From the NCBI RefSeq assembly GCF_002237575.1, contig NZ_CP022535.1:1-64000 (forward strand): 64,000 nucleotides of DNA. The letters run 5' to 3'. The stretch is from Spiroplasma corruscae. GTDB taxonomy: Bacteria; Bacillota_I; Bacilli_A; Mycoplasmatales; Mycoplasmataceae. The stretch's first letter is position 1. Each line of letters begins with the position of its first letter. The position numbers were made by a program, and so were the translations under genes. Under the pieces are notes generated by a model. That model made no database searches, had not been told where the DNA came from, and saw nothing but the letters and a program-made list of their open reading frames with translations. Below are positions 50,554 to 64,000 of the stretch, piece after piece.

Positions 50554-50567
50554 TGGAGGTAATATAA

Positions 50568-52248
<1,681 letters not shown>

Positions 52249-52249
52249 A

Positions 52250-52290
52250 ATAAAAGAAAACTTGGTTAACCCAAGTTTTCTTTTTCTAAA
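52250..52290. terminator. Bidirectional terminator between atpC and the exonuclease gene
   Basis: GAAAACTTGG (52256-52265) and CCAAGTTTTC (52271-52280) form a 10-bp stem with loop TTAAC. TTTTT follows on the plus strand, and the A-rich stretch on the other side gives a U tract on the minus strand. It serves both convergent operons. The right arm lies within the last codons of the minus-strand exonuclease gene. Confidence 0.88.
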
Positions 52291-53201
52291 AGAGCTTTTC
52301 TTTCCATGTAAAGCTTTTGTTGTTCATCATATTTATCGCTTATCATTTTAGTGAATGCTCACATTCTTTCTCTTTTTAAAAACCCCATAAATCTAACATA
52401 GTTTACTCTAAGTGGTCTAAAATTAATTCTTCCAAGATCAACATTATTTAGTATCTTTGTTATTTTTTTGTTTTTTAGAACATGTTCTTTACATTCCTCT
52501 AGTTTTTTTTGTTTATCCTCAGGGAAGTCGTTCATATTTTTAAAAATGTTCTCTACATTTCCATATTTTTTTATTAATTTAATTGCAGTTTTGTAATGCA
52601 AACCTTTTACACCTTTTATGTTATCTGACTGGTCACCTAATAAAGATTTAATATCTGGGATTTGATGCGGTAGACAACCAAATTTTTCTATTACCTTTTC
52701 TTCGGTAACAACTTCTCTCTCTGTCTTTTTTGATTGCTGTGATACAATTTTAACGCTGTCGTTTACTAGTTGATAAGTGTCTTTATCATTTGAAAATATT
52801 TCTACGTCATATCCTAGCTTAACAGCTAGTCTAGAAATTGTACCCATGATGTCATCTCCTTCGTATCTTTCCTTTTCATATCAAGGAATATTTGCGGAAG
52901 TTAAGAAATCTCTTACTAACTGCATTTGTGGAATTAACTCAGGAGGAGTATCTTTCCTTGTAGCCTTATAGTCAGGGTATATTTCTCTTCTTCAGCATTC
53001 TTTACCAACATCAAATGTTACTATTATTGTATGATATAATTCAGACTTTATTAATTGGTATATATTTGCAACAAATACATAAACCGCATTTATAAGTTTG
53101 CCATCTCTATTAATTGCAACTTTTTTTCTTTTTAGACTCCCATAGTAACCCTTATGTAATAAATGATAACCATCAATTATTACAACTTTCTTCTTTTCCA
53201 T
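52266..53201 (-). CDS. 5'-3' exonuclease (PolA N-terminal domain type)
   Basis: Stand-alone 5' nuclease related to the N-terminal domain of DNA polymerase I, used to remove RNA primers and flaps; 311 residues. It begins EKKKVVIIDGYHLLHKGYYG with the first metal-binding Asp, and has VEIFSNDKDTYQLV and the helix-three-turn-helix LLGDQSDNIKGVKGLHYKTAIKLIKKYGN. UGA codons are read as Trp in several places. The last ten codons run through the shared terminator stem, ending at TAA on 52268-52266. Mollicutes often carry this enzyme without a full PolA. Confidence 0.93.
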
Positions 53202-53221
53202 GCACTTTCACCTTTCAAATG

Positions 53222-53791
53222 TTAAAAATAATCTAGAGTTTCACTCAAGATTTCAATTTTGAAATTAATTTCTTTTAATAATTCCTTAGTTTTTATTATA
53301 ATAATAGATATGACATAACTATCTTTGTATTCAAAGATAGTGTTTGATTCACCAGATATTTTAAACAAAAAATTACTTATTGATTTACTATCTTTTAAGT
53401 CATATCTTAGTTTTAATTTATACATTAGTTGTACTTTTTTTAGCTCTATATTTGAAAGTAATTTTGTAGCGCCTGAGCAGTATGCCTTTTGTAAATTACC
53501 TTTACCTAATTTCACACCACCATAGTATCTAACTACTAATATTGCAATATTTGTTATATTCTTTTTATTAATTATGTTTAATAGAGCCTCCCCTGATACA
53601 CCATTTGGCTCTTTGTCATTAAAATAACCATAATCTTGTTTACTATAACCGTATTTGTATGCATAGCAATTATGTGTTGCCGCTTTATTTTTATAAAGTT
53701 CCAAAAACTGTTTTAATTCATCTTTATTATTTATTTTTCAAATATAGGTGATAAACTTTGATTTTTTAAATGTTTCATTTATTGTTAACAA
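53222..53791 (-). CDS. YigZ/IMPACT family protein
   Basis: 189 residues from a TTG start at 53791, which gives MLTINETFKKSKFITYIWKI and matches the family N-terminus (..TI......KSKFI). The core is ATHNCYAYKYG, then GEALLNIINKKNITNIAILVVRYYGGVKLGKGNLQKAYC, the UPF0029 signature. The family is linked to ribosome-associated stress control in eukaryotes; the bacterial role is unclear. A GTG at 53824 is an alternative start, adding 11 residues. UGA near 53740 is Trp, which hides the N-terminus under the standard code. It lies 20 bases upstream of the exonuclease gene, with which it is probably co-transcribed. Confidence 0.82.
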
Positions 53792-53824
53792 ATTCCTAAT
53801 TTGCAAAGTGTTTAAATAAACCAC

Positions 53825-54087
53825 GATATCTACCAATCTAATCTTATATTGTTATTTTGTTTAACACAATTTGAGTTATTTAAAAATCAAAAAATAAAAA
53901 TCTTTTTATAAATGCTAAAAACTTTTATGAAAGTTTGTTTTATAATAAGTTCTATCTTTTATATCTTACCACTTCCTAATGTGAATGTATAAATTAGTAA
54001 TTTTTTTTATTAATTATTTGAACTATACTATTATTTTCCGTCTCGAAAAGAGTATAATTAATTTAGTTTTTTTAAAGGAGTTTTTGT
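53825..54087. other. Divergent intergenic region between yigZ and secA
   Basis: A 263-bp AT-rich gap between divergent genes. On the plus strand TATAAT at 54053-54058, preceded by AGAG, is a likely -10 for secA, with an AAAGGAG site at 54074-54080. On the minus strand TTGTGT followed by TATAAG (around 53840-53870) may drive yigZ. I see no tRNA, open frame or strong hairpin in the middle. Confidence 0.45.
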
Positions 54088-56982
54088 ATGGCAAGAGATA
54101 AGGTCATAATTAAGAATCATGGTAAAATTGCAGATAAAATAATTGCAATGGAAGAAGTTTATAAAAGTTTAAAAGACGAGGATTTTGTAAATAAAACAGC
54201 AGAATTTCGTGAAAGACTAAAAAATGGGGAATCTTTGGATGATATTTTAGTTGAAGCATTTGCTGTTGTCCGTGAAGCTGCTTCAAGAGTGTTAGGTTTA
54301 AAAGCATATAGAGTTCAATTAATTGGTGCAATCATTTTACATCAAGGTGATATAGCAGAGATGAGAACCGGGGAAGGTAAAACACTTACTGGTCTATTTC
54401 CGGCTTATTTAAACGCATTAACAGGCGAAGGTGTGCATGTGGTTACAGTTAATGAATATCTTTCACAAAGAGATAGTGAAATTAATGGTAGAGTTTATTC
54501 ATTGCTGGGTCTAACAGTTGGTCTCAATGGAAGATCACTTAATAAGGATGAAAAAAGAAATGCATATGCACAAGATATAACTTATACAACAAACGCAGAA
54601 CTAGGTTTTGACTATTTAAGAGATAATATGGTTTATCAGTATAGTCAGAAAGTTCAAAAAAAATTAAACTATGCAATTATTGATGAGGCTGACTCAATAT
54701 TAATTGATGAAGCGAGAACACCACTTATTATTTCAGGTGGTAGTCAGAATCGTATTAATTTATATAAAGCTGCTGATACTTTCTCTAAATCAATATCACG
54801 TGAAAATGATATTGAAATTGATCTTGAGTTTAAGCAAGTCTATTTAACTGAAACAGGAATTGATAAGGCTCAAAAATATTTTAGTTTAGATAATTTATTT
54901 GATGTAAAAAACACAGAGTTATTTCACTTAATAATGAATGCTCTAAAAGCTAATTTCACTTTTAAAAAAGAAGTAGAGTATACAGTCCAAGATGGAGAAG
55001 TTGTGTTAATTGATCAGTTTACTGGTAGAGTTATGCCTGGTAGAGCTTATAGTGATGGCTTACATCAAGCAATACAAGCAAAAGAAAATGTAAATATTGA
55101 AGAAGAAACTATTACACTAGCAACAATTACATACCAAAACTTTTACAGACTATATAATAAATTATCTGGTATGACAGGTACTGCAAAAACAGAAGAAGAA
55201 GAGTTTTTGAAAATTTATAACACAAGAGTTATCTGTTGTCCAACCAATAAACCAATCATAAGAAAAGATGAACCTGATTTAACATTTGGTACTAAAAATG
55301 CAAAACTTAAAAAACTTGTTACTGATTTAAAAGAACTTAATGAACAAGGTAGACCTGTACTAATCGGTACTACTTCTGTTGAATCATCAGAGCAAGTTGC
55401 AAGATATTTAGAAAAAGCTGGGCTCAAGTTTGAAGTTATAAATGCAAAAAATCATCATAGAGAAGCTGAAATAGTAGAAAAAGCGGGGCAGTTTAAATCT
55501 ATTACATTAGCTACAAATATGGCGGGTAGAGGAACTGATATTAAATTAAGTGATGAGACTAGAAAACTAGGCGGTCTTTTTGTAATGGGTGTAGAGAGAA
55601 ATGAAGCTAGAAGAATTGATAATCAATTAAGAGGTAGAAGTGGTAGACAAGGAGACCCTGGTACATCAAGATTTTATGTCTCAATGGAAGATGAATTGAT
55701 GGTAAGGTTCTCAGCCCCAAAACTTAGACAAATGTTTTTAAAACTTGGCGATGACCATATTGAATCTAAGTTATTAACAAGAGCTATTACAAATGCTCAA
55801 AAAAAACTTGAAGGGTTAAACTTTGACCAAAGAAAAAATGTTCTTGATTATGACAATATATTAAGTCAACAAAGAGAAGCAATGTATGCACAGAGAGATT
55901 CAATTCTTTTACAGGATGACCTAAAGAATGTTATAAGTAGATTCCAATACACAGTTGCTTATGAAACTGTTCAAAATAATTCTGAACTAGTAAGAGGTGA
56001 AAGTTTAATAAACATTAGTCAGTTACTTAACTCTCTTAACGGAAATTTAATTGCATCTAATTCATTATCTGAAAAAGATCTAAATGGTTTGGAAAAACAA
56101 CAAATAGCAAAAATTTTGCAAGAAAAAATGATGGAGAATTATTTAGAGAAAACAAAAGATGTTCCGTCTAATGTAATTTCAGAACTTGAAAGAAGAACGA
56201 TTATACAAGCCTTTGATAAACATTGAACAAAACACATTAACTTATCACAGAAGTTAAGAAGTGGTATTTATTTACAACAATATGCACAAAACAACCCACT
56301 ACACGAATATGTCGAAGAATCAGCAAGATTATTTAATAGAATGAAAATATTAATTGCACAAGATACAATAGACAACTTAAATGAATCTTTCATAAGATCT
56401 ATTGATCAAAGTGATATTCAACAACCTCAAGAAAAAAAAGTTATAGATATAACAGATAAAGATATAAATGATATATTAACTGAGTGAAAGGTTGAGAAAG
56501 AAAACTTTTCTAGACCAACGGTCGAAAAAAGGTTTAAAGAATTAGAAGTAGAGTTTAAAGATAATGCTCAATTGTTAGAAAGAACTAGATTTCAATTCTT
56601 TATACTTGATGGTTTAATGAATAAACTAGATGAAATTTATAATAGTCAAAACCAGAAGATGATGAATCTAAGTCAAGAAGAACTAGATTCTCTACTTAAA
56701 AAATTTGACCTATTCGAAAAAAAATTTACTAAAGAGGATATTAAAAACAAAACTGAAAAAATGTTATTAGATAAAACCGATGAAGAAAAAAATGCAATTA
56801 TGATTGAAGCACAAGTTCTTTTTGCAATAGCAGACAAATTACAACAAGAAACTAAAGATTTTGTCGTAAAAGATAAAGAGGGTAAAATTAAAAAAGTAAT
56901 TAAAGTTAAAGATGATGGTTCGATTGATCCTGATGAAATACACGATACAGAACAGGTGCAAACAAAAACAAAGATAGGTTAA
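54088..56982 (+). CDS. secA: Protein translocase motor SecA
   Basis: ATPase that drives preproteins through SecYEG; 964 residues. Walker A MRTGEGKT begins near residue 92, with IIDEADSILIDEARTPL as the DEAD-box motif and ATNMAGRGTDIKL plus QLRGRSGRQGDPG in the second helicase domain. UGA codons near 56224 and 56485 are Trp. The C-terminus is charged and ends KTKIG, without the zinc-binding tail of some SecA proteins. AAAGGAG precedes ATG 54088. It works with secE in the same window. Confidence 0.98.
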
Positions 56983-57005
56983 AGGCTAGTAATAGTCTTT
57001 TTTTA
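56981..57005 (+). terminator. Terminator after secA
   Basis: AAAGGCTA-GTAA-TAGTCTTT forms an 8-bp stem with one G-U pair, followed by TTTT. It begins within the secA stop codon. Confidence 0.75.
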
Positions 57006-57033
57006 TTGTACTAGAACTGAAAGGAGAACAATT

Positions 57034-58527
57034 ATGGAAAATTTTAAAAACAAAAAAAAGTTCAAATGAAGAATTCCAACAGCTTTTACTATTTTAATAT
57101 CAATAACTTTACTATTGATATTAATTTCATGAATACCAGGTACAACTAGTGATTGAACCGATACAGATGGAACAATTCAAAAAGGTGGCCCTGCTGGGTT
57201 ATTTGATTTATTTATCGCTCCAATAAACGGTCTTAAAAACAAGATTGATGTTGTGATATATATTTTAATAATAGGTGGTTTCCTTGGTGTAGTAGTAAGC
57301 TCTAAAGCACTCGATGCCGGAATTGGAAGATTAGTAAAAAAAATGAAGGGAAGAGAGTTGCTGATTATTCCAATTGTTATGATTTTATTTTCTATTGGTG
57401 GTACCGTATTTGGGATGTGCGAAGAAACAATTGCTTTGTATCCTGTTTTAATTCCAGTATTATTAGCAGCTGGATTTGATGTTATAACAACTATTTTAGC
57501 AATCCTTTTTGGTGCTGGTATTGGTGTAGTATGTTCAACAATTAATCCGTTTGTTATTCAAATCGCAGTTGATAATGCAAACGTAAGTGGTTTAAAAACC
57601 TCTACTGGTATAATTTTAAGAATTATATCATGACTAGTTTTAACTTCAAGCGGAATAGCTTTTGTAATGTGATATGCAATCAAAGTAAAAAATGACCCAA
57701 AAAAATCTCCTGTTTATGAAGATAAAGATATACACGAAAAATTGTTTGCGATATCTCAAGATATACCTAAGTTTACTAAGAAACGAAAAGCTATTTTAGC
57801 AATATTTAGTGTAACTTTCATTATAATGATATTCTCCTTAATTGCATGAAATCAATTTGGTTTGAGTGTATTTGAAACATTTACTAAATGAGTTAGTCAA
57901 AAATCTCCATATATTGCAAGATTTTATAATCCAATTGGTAGTTGAAATTTTTTAGAAACTTCCGCCTTATTCTTGTTATCTTCAATAGTTATTGGTTTTA
58001 TTGAATGAAAAGGAGAAGAAGACTTCGTTGAGAGTTTTATTAAAGGCTCATCTGATATTTTGTCCGTATGTTTAGTGATAGCATTTGCTGGAGGAATTGG
58101 TTTTATTATGGAGCATACAGGAATGCAAAAAGTTTTAGTAAACTCACTATCATCTCCAATGAGAGGGATTGGTAAATACGGTTTTATTGTGCTTGCGTTT
58201 TTATTCTTTTTATTAATTTCTGTATTTATTCCTTCTACATCCGGATTTGCAACAGCGGTATTTCCGGTATTAGGTCCTATAGCAAATAGTATTACGATAG
58301 GTCTAACATCGGGTACAATAACTGCTTTTTCATTTGCGAACGGAATAATAAATGTAATTTCACCAACTAGTGCAACATTAATGGCAGTTCTATCTTTATC
58401 TAAAGTGTCATATGGTAAGTTTATAAAGGCTAGTTGACCATTAATATGTAGTCTAATATTTATTTCGATTATAATTTTATTAATTGGAGTTTCATTACCA
58501 CTTTCAAATGAAAGCCCATGGTTTTAA
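57034..58527 (+). CDS. YfcC family (C4-dicarboxylate/ArcD-like) membrane transporter
   Basis: 497 residues with about 12 membrane segments. The N-terminal KWRIPTAFTILISITLLLILISWIPG and the CEETIALYPVLIPVLLAAGFD motif, together with the later STSGFATAVFPVLGPIA and ISPTSATLMAVLSLSKVSYGKFIK, are the hallmarks of the YfcC/DcuC-related family. Some members are arginine/ornithine antiporters and others carry peptides or dicarboxylates; the substrate here cannot be read from sequence, and no arginine deiminase genes are nearby. About a dozen UGA codons are read as Trp. A strong AAGGAGAAC site precedes ATG 57034. Confidence 0.85.
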
Positions 58528-58665
58528 GTCATAAAAGATTATATGAAGTGTGTAAAAAAAGTATAAAATAAGTTTACTTTTTAATTTATTTTATGTAAAA
58601 TAAAATTTACTAATAACTAGGCAAAAGAAACCTAGATTTTTTAGTTTTTTATTGGTGGTGAAAAA
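58528..58665 (+). promoter_or_regulatory. uvrB leader with AT palindrome and hairpin
   Basis: The 138-bp gap before uvrB holds a perfect AT palindrome, TTATTTTA-TG-TAAAATAA (58586-58603), and then a hairpin CTAGG...CCTAG (58617-58635) followed by ATTTTTTAG. The hairpin may end the upstream transcript or attenuate uvrB. No LexA-type box is recognised. Confidence 0.45.
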
Positions 58666-60648
58666 ATGGAAAAAGAAAATAGAATTTTTGAATTAGTTAC
58701 TGAATATAGTCCTGCTGGCGATCAACCAAGTGCAATAAAAAAACTCGTTGAAGGTTTAAAACAAAATAAAGAACACCAAGTACTTCTTGGTGCTACAGCA
58801 ACGGGTAAAACTTTTACAATGGCAAATGTTATTAAAGAAATAAATAAACCAACTTTGATATTAGCCCATAATAAAACGTTAGCAATGCAGCTTTATATTG
58901 AACTTAAGGAATTTTTCCCAAGAAATAGAGTCGAATATTTTGTGTCTGACTTTGACTTTTATCAACCAGAGGCCTATGTGGCAGCTAGGGATTTATATAT
59001 TGACAAAGATGCTAGAAAAAATAATGATTTATCAATGTTGCGATTAAGTGCAATGAATGCTTTAGTAACAAGAAAAGATGTTATTGTTGTAGCAAGTGTT
59101 GCGGCAATATATGCTAGTCAAGATCCTAATGAGTATAGTAAGGTATTCTTTGAATTAAAAGTAGGTCAGCAAATATCAAAGAAAGATTTATTAACATTTT
59201 TAGTTAGAACTGGTTATGTAAGAAATGATATTGCACTTGAAATGGGTAATTTTAGTGCAAAAGGTGATGTGATTAACATTGCACCAAGTTGAACTGATAA
59301 TTACAATATCAGAATATCCTTGTTTGGTGAAGAGATAGAAGCTATTGAAATGGTAGATTCATTGAATAATAATGTAATAGACAGACTTCGTTTATTTACT
59401 GTTTTCCCTGCGTCTGCTTATGTTACTAACTTCGATAAACTAAAAATAGTAATTGATAATATACGTAATGAGTTAGACCATCGTGTCGATGAATTAAACA
59501 AGTTAGGAAAGTTTATTGAAGCAGATAGGTTATTAAAAAGAACAAATTATGATTTAGAAACAATGGCAGAATTTGGAGTATGTAATGGAATTGAAAACTA
59601 TTCTGCACATCTTGATTTCAGAATGCCTGGCGAAGCTCCATTTACTATTATCGATTATTTTGGAGATGACTTTTTAACTATTATAGACGAATCACATATG
59701 ATGATGCCACAAATCAGAGGTATGTTTAATACAGATAGAAGTAGAAAAACAACTTTAGTTGAATATGGTTTTAGATTACCAAGCGCCTTAGACAATAGGC
59801 CGCTGAATTTTGAAGAGTTTACTTCAAGATTGAAAAATGTTATTTATACATCTGCTACTCCTGGTGATTATGAATTACAACTAACAAATAATGATGTTGT
59901 AGAACAAATTATTAGACCAACAGGTTTGCTAGATCCCATAATTGAAGTAAGACCATCTTTAAATCAATTTGAAGATGTGATTAAAGAAATAAAACATAGA
60001 ACTCAAAAAAAACAGAAAGTTTTTATAACTACATTAACTATTAAAAGTTCAGAAGATATTTCATTTCACCTGCAATCAAGAGATATTAAGGTTGCTTACC
60101 TTCACTCTGAACTAAAAACTTTGGAAAGAAATCAAGTATTAAATGATTTAAGAAAAGGAATTTATGACGTAGTTGTTGGTGTCAATCTTTTAAGAGAAGG
60201 ACTTGATATACCAGAGGTAAGTTTAGTTTGCATTCTTGATGCTGATAAACAAGGATTTTTAAGAAATACACGTAGTTTAATTCAAACTATCGGTCGTGCA
60301 GCAAGAAACTCTGAAGGTAGAGTAATTTTTTATGCAGATACTATATCACCGGCTATGAAAGAAGCAATGGAAGAAACTGAAAGAAGGCGAAATATTCAGT
60401 CTGATTATAATCAATTGCACAATATAACACCAAAAACAATTATTAAAAAAATAATTGATATTGACGGTGAGTTTAATATTAATGATAAACTCGGAAAACT
60501 GTTAAATTCAAAGTCAAAAGAAAAGAAAATTGAAAAAGATAATTTAATAAAAAATTTAAGAAAAAAAATGTTAGAAGCAGCAAAAGAAGAAAACTATGAA
60601 AAAGCTGCAGAACTTAGAGATTTAATCATAGAAATCGAAGCCAGTTAG
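58666..60648 (+). CDS. uvrB: Excinuclease ABC subunit B
   Basis: Damage-verifying helicase of nucleotide excision repair, 660 residues. Walker A GATATGKT begins near residue 42, the beta-hairpin region with FDFYQPEAYV follows, and helicase motifs IIDESHMM (DESH) and TIGRAARNSEGRVI are present. The C-terminal UvrC-binding helix (LRKKMLEAAKEENYEKAAELRDLI) is intact. UGA near 59290 is Trp. It lies seven bases upstream of uvrA. Confidence 0.97.
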
Positions 60649-60655
60649 GAGAAAT

Positions 60656-63496
60656 ATGCAAAATAAAATAATAGTAAAAGGTGCTAGAGAACATAATTTG
60701 AAAAATGTTGATTTAGAAATCCCTAAAGAAAAATTAGTTGTATTTACAGGGTTGTCAGGAAGTGGTAAATCATCATTGGCATTTAATACAATTTATGCAG
60801 AGGGTGAGAGAAGATATATTGAATCATTATCATCATTCTCAAGACAGTTCTTAAAATCGGTTGAAAAACCAGATGTTGATGATATTGAAGGATTAAGTCC
60901 TGCTATATCAATTGATCAAAAGACTACTAGTCATAACCCTCGTTCTACAGTTGGAACAACAACAGAAATACACGATCATTTAAGAATCTTATATGCTAAT
61001 ATTGGTACTCCATATTGTATTAATGGTCATGGTCCAATAAAGTCATCATCACTTAAAGAAATAGTTGAATCAGTTAAATTAGACAGTGTAGATGATGATC
61101 AAATTTATATTTTAGCACCAATCGTAAGAGACAAAAAAGGAACACATAAAGACTTATTTATAAAACTAAAAAAAGAAGGTTTTTTAAGAGTACAAGTCAA
61201 CGATGAAATAATATCGCTTGAGAGTGAAATAAATTTAGAACAAAACAAAAGGCATAACATTGATATTGTTGTTGATAGGGTAATATATAAATCAAAAGAT
61301 GATGATTTACAATCCAGAATCTATTCTGCAATAGAAGTTGGTTTAAACTATTCTAAAGGTTTAATTAAAACATTTTACCCCGCAAAGAATAAAACATCAA
61401 AATTATTCTCAACCAATTATTCTTGTAGAGAATGTGGATTTGCTATACCTAACTTAGAACCAAACCTATTTTCATTTAACAAAAAAATCGGAGCTTGTTA
61501 TACTTGCTATGGGCTTGGTGTTAATTTAGAAGCAGACCCAGAATTAATCATGCCAGATACCTCTCTTTCAATTAACCAAGGCGCTATTTTATATTATAAA
61601 AACTTAGTTGGCACTCAAAACATCGAGTGACAAAAGTTTAAGCTACTTTGTTATAACTACTTAGTTGATTTGGATGCACCTTTAAACTCATTATCTAAAA
61701 ACCAGATAAGAAATTTATTGTATGGAAGTGATGAACCTATCGAAAGCAAAATTGTCACTTCATCTGGAAATATTTTAAAGTCATATGACTATATCGAAGG
61801 AGTAGCCAACCTGATTGAAAGAAGATTTATAGAAACAAAATCTGAAGACAATAGGAAATATTATGGAAAGTATATGATGTCAAGGATTTGTAAAACTTGC
61901 CTAGGTAAAAGATTAAACGAAATTGCCCTAAGTGTAAAAATTAATAATTTATCTATATCAGATTTTACTGAATTAACCATTGAAGAAAATTTAAATTTCT
62001 TACTTAATATTAAGTTAACAGAGAGTCAACAAAAAATTGCAAACTTGGTTTTGAACCAATTGATTTCAAGAATAAGTTTTCTAAATGAAGTAGGTTTAGA
62101 GTATTTAACTTTATCAAGATCTGCAACAACTTTATCCGGTGGAGAGTCGCAAAGAATAAGATTGGCTAAGCAATTAGGTTCAAAGTTGTCAGGAGTTTTA
62201 TATGTACTAGATGAACCATCAATTGGTTTACACCAAAGGGATAATGATAAATTAATTCTAACACTAAAAAAACTTAGAGACCTTGGAAATACCTTAATTG
62301 TGGTTGAGCATGATGAAGACACAATGATGGAAGCTGATTGAATAGTTGATATCGGCCCAAGAGCTGGTATTGATGGTGGGGAAATAGTTGCTCAAGGTAC
62401 CTATGATGATATTTGTAAAAACGAGAACTCTATAACTGGTAAGTACTTATCAAAAAAATTATCTGTACCAGTCCCCAAAAAAAGAAGAGGTGGTAATGGC
62501 TTAAAAATTGAGGTTATTGGAGCGACTGAAAATAACTTGAAAAATATAGATATAACTCTACCGCTTGGTAAATTTATAACAGTTACAGGTGTTAGTGGTA
62601 GTGGTAAATCAACTTTAGTTGAGGAAGTCATTTTTAAAGGTTTAAAAAAAGAGTTACATAAAGAGTTAATTAGAGCTGGTAAGTACAAAAAAATTAAAGG
62701 GTATGAAAATATTGATAAAATAATATATGTATCACAGGACCCTATTGGAAAAACCCCAAGATCTAATCCTGCTACCTACACTTCTGTATTTGATGATATT
62801 AGAGATTTATATGCAGAAGTTCCAGAAGCTAAAATTAGAGGTTATAAAAAAGGGCGATTTAGTTTTAATGTTCCTGGTGGAAGATGTGACGCATGCCAAG
62901 GTGATGGAATCATTAGAGTTGACATGCAATTTCTCGGATTTGTTGAAGTAGTATGCGAAACTTGCGAAGGTCGTAAGTATAATGAAGAAACTTTACAAGT
63001 TAAATATAAAGGAAAAAACATTTGAGATGTATTAAATATGACTGTTAAAGAAGCGAATGATTTTTTTGAAAATATTCCAAAAATAAAAGAAAAACTTGAA
63101 ACGATCTTAGCGGTTGGACTTGGTTATATTAAACTTGGACAAAATGCAACAACTTTATCAGGGGGAGAAGCTCAAAGAGTTAAATTATCTACATTCTTAT
63201 TAAAAAAACAAACTGGTAAAACACTTTTCCTTCTTGATGAACCTACTACTGGACTTCACATAGATGATGTCAAAAGATTAATTGAAGTATTAAATATTTT
63301 AGTAGACCAAGGAAATACAGTTTTAACAATAGAGCATAACTTAGACTTTATAAAAGTTTCTGATTATGTCATTGATTTAGGACCTGAAGGCGGTTATAAT
63401 GGCGGAGAAGTTTTGGTTACAGGAACACCAGAACAAATTATTAAGAGCGATAAAAGTTTTACAGCAAAATATTTAAAAGGATATTTAAATGATTAG
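60656..63496 (+). CDS. uvrA: Excinuclease ABC subunit A
   Basis: Damage-sensing ABC ATPase of nucleotide excision repair, 946 residues. The first Walker A GLSGSGKS spans residues 32-39 and the second (GVSGSGKST) lies in the second ATPase half. Two signature regions [15 protein letters not shown] and [15 protein letters not shown] are seen. Zinc modules include CRECGF...CYTCYG and CDACQGDG...CETCEG. UGA codons near 61628, 62339 and 63023 are Trp. An AGGAGA site precedes ATG 60656. Its last codons overlap the folC start by eight bases. Confidence 0.98.
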
Positions 63497-64000
63497 AGTT
63501 GATGAAAGTTTTATAGAGACAAAAATTTTATTTAGAAAAAAGTATAACTTAAAAAAGCTACTTGAAGATGTCGGTAATCCACAAAATAATATAAAAGTAA
63601 TAAATGTGGTTGGTACAAACGGAAAAGGTTCAACATCAAAATTTATTTATGATGGCTTAAGAACTAAGTATCAAAATGTTGGATTATTTATATCACCTGC
63701 TTTTATATACCAAAATGAAAGAGTACAAGCAAACGGACAATATATTGACGATGAATCTCTTAAAAAAATTTATGAAGATAATAAAAAAACTTTTCTAGAA
63801 TATGAACTAACATTCTTTGAAATCTGGACTTTTATAGCAATAGTTTATTTTAATGCTAAAGGGGTAGAATATGCCGTAATTGAAGCTGGTATTGGTGGTA
63901 AATTAGATTGTACAAATCTATTTAACAACCAAGTCGCTGTATGTTTAACTTCAATAAGTTTTGACCATACAGAGTTGCTTGGTAATACTATAGAAGAAAT
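63489..64000 (+). CDS. folC: Folylpolyglutamate synthase (5' part)
   Basis: Partial gene of 170 codons running off the right edge. It adds glutamates to folates. The P-loop GTNGKGS spans residues 42-48 and is followed by [15 protein letters not shown] and the ATP/folate-binding [23 protein letters not shown] segments of the FolC/Mur ligase family. It starts inside the end of uvrA. Contains no UGA codon in the visible part. Confidence 0.9.
   Translation, partial: MIRVDESFIETKILFRKKYNLKKLLEDVGNPQNNIKVINVVGTNGKGSTSKFIYDGLRTKYQNVGLFISPAFIYQNERVQANGQYIDDESLKKIYEDNKKTFLEYELTFFEIWTFIAIVYFNAKGVEYAVIEAGIGGKLDCTNLFNNQVAVCLTSISFDHTELLGNTIEE

Noticed and set aside
53825-54087. Small RNA gene in the yigZ-secA gap
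   Set aside because: No stable hairpin plus T tract and no conserved RNA motif; only promoter-like AT-rich sequence is seen.
54110-54331. Antisense open frame within secA
   Set aside because: Leucine-rich product of a shadow frame opposite a highly conserved gene, with no ribosome binding site.

Overview
The window is 64 kb of a low-GC mollicute chromosome beginning at the first base of dnaA. Dozens of conserved genes stay open only if UGA is read as tryptophan (genetic code 4), for example gyrB, dnaX, rpoC, secA and uvrA. Gene content points to the Spiroplasma/Entomoplasmatales group, most likely Spiroplasma: an ispD gene of the MEP isoprenoid pathway, a sigma-H-like factor, exact parS sites, an ECF S component and a lipoprotein with a Spiroplasma-style signal. 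The species cannot be named from sequence alone.

Layout. (1) 1-7030: origin-proximal replication genes dnaA, dnaN, gyrB and gyrA, with DnaA boxes, ending in two exact parS palindromes that also look like tandem terminators. (2) 7.1-15.2 kb: SRP RNA, then tadA-dnaX-recR-tmk-holB-trmN6-tilS-ftsH, densely packed with overlapping ends. (3) 15.2-21.6 kb: hslO, an orphan ABC ATPase, a DUF1904 protein, dusB, lysS, a diverged asparagine synthetase A-like protein and ispD. (4) 21.6-28.8 kb: rpsF-ssb-rpsR, rplI-dnaB, then an accessory block with a lipoprotein and a 645-residue Asn/Gln/Pro-repeat protein, then ung. (5) 28.8-44.3 kb: ECF S component, cysS-rlmB-sigH-like, rpmG-secE-nusG, a cyclophilin, rplKA, rplJL behind an L10-leader attenuator, and rpoBC. 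(6) 44.3-52.3 kb: rpiB, upp and the whole F1Fo ATP synthase operon atpIBEFHAGDC. (7) 52.3-53.8 kb: the only minus-strand genes, a 5'-3' exonuclease and a YigZ/IMPACT protein. (8) 54.1-64 kb: secA, a YfcC-family transporter, uvrB-uvrA and the start of folC.

The order is strikingly close to the Bacillus origin region (dnaX-recR-tmk-holB; tilS-ftsH-hslO-dusB-lysS; rpsF-ssb-rpsR; cysS-rlmB-sigH-rpmG-secE-nusG-rplKAJL-rpoBC), with a few lineage-specific losses and insertions. I found no tRNA or rRNA genes, insertion sequences, CRISPR arrays or prophage. Intergenic space is small. The least ordinary elements are the parS/terminator pair, the sigma-H-like gene, the eroded AsnA-like gene and the recently expanded 63-bp coding repeat.
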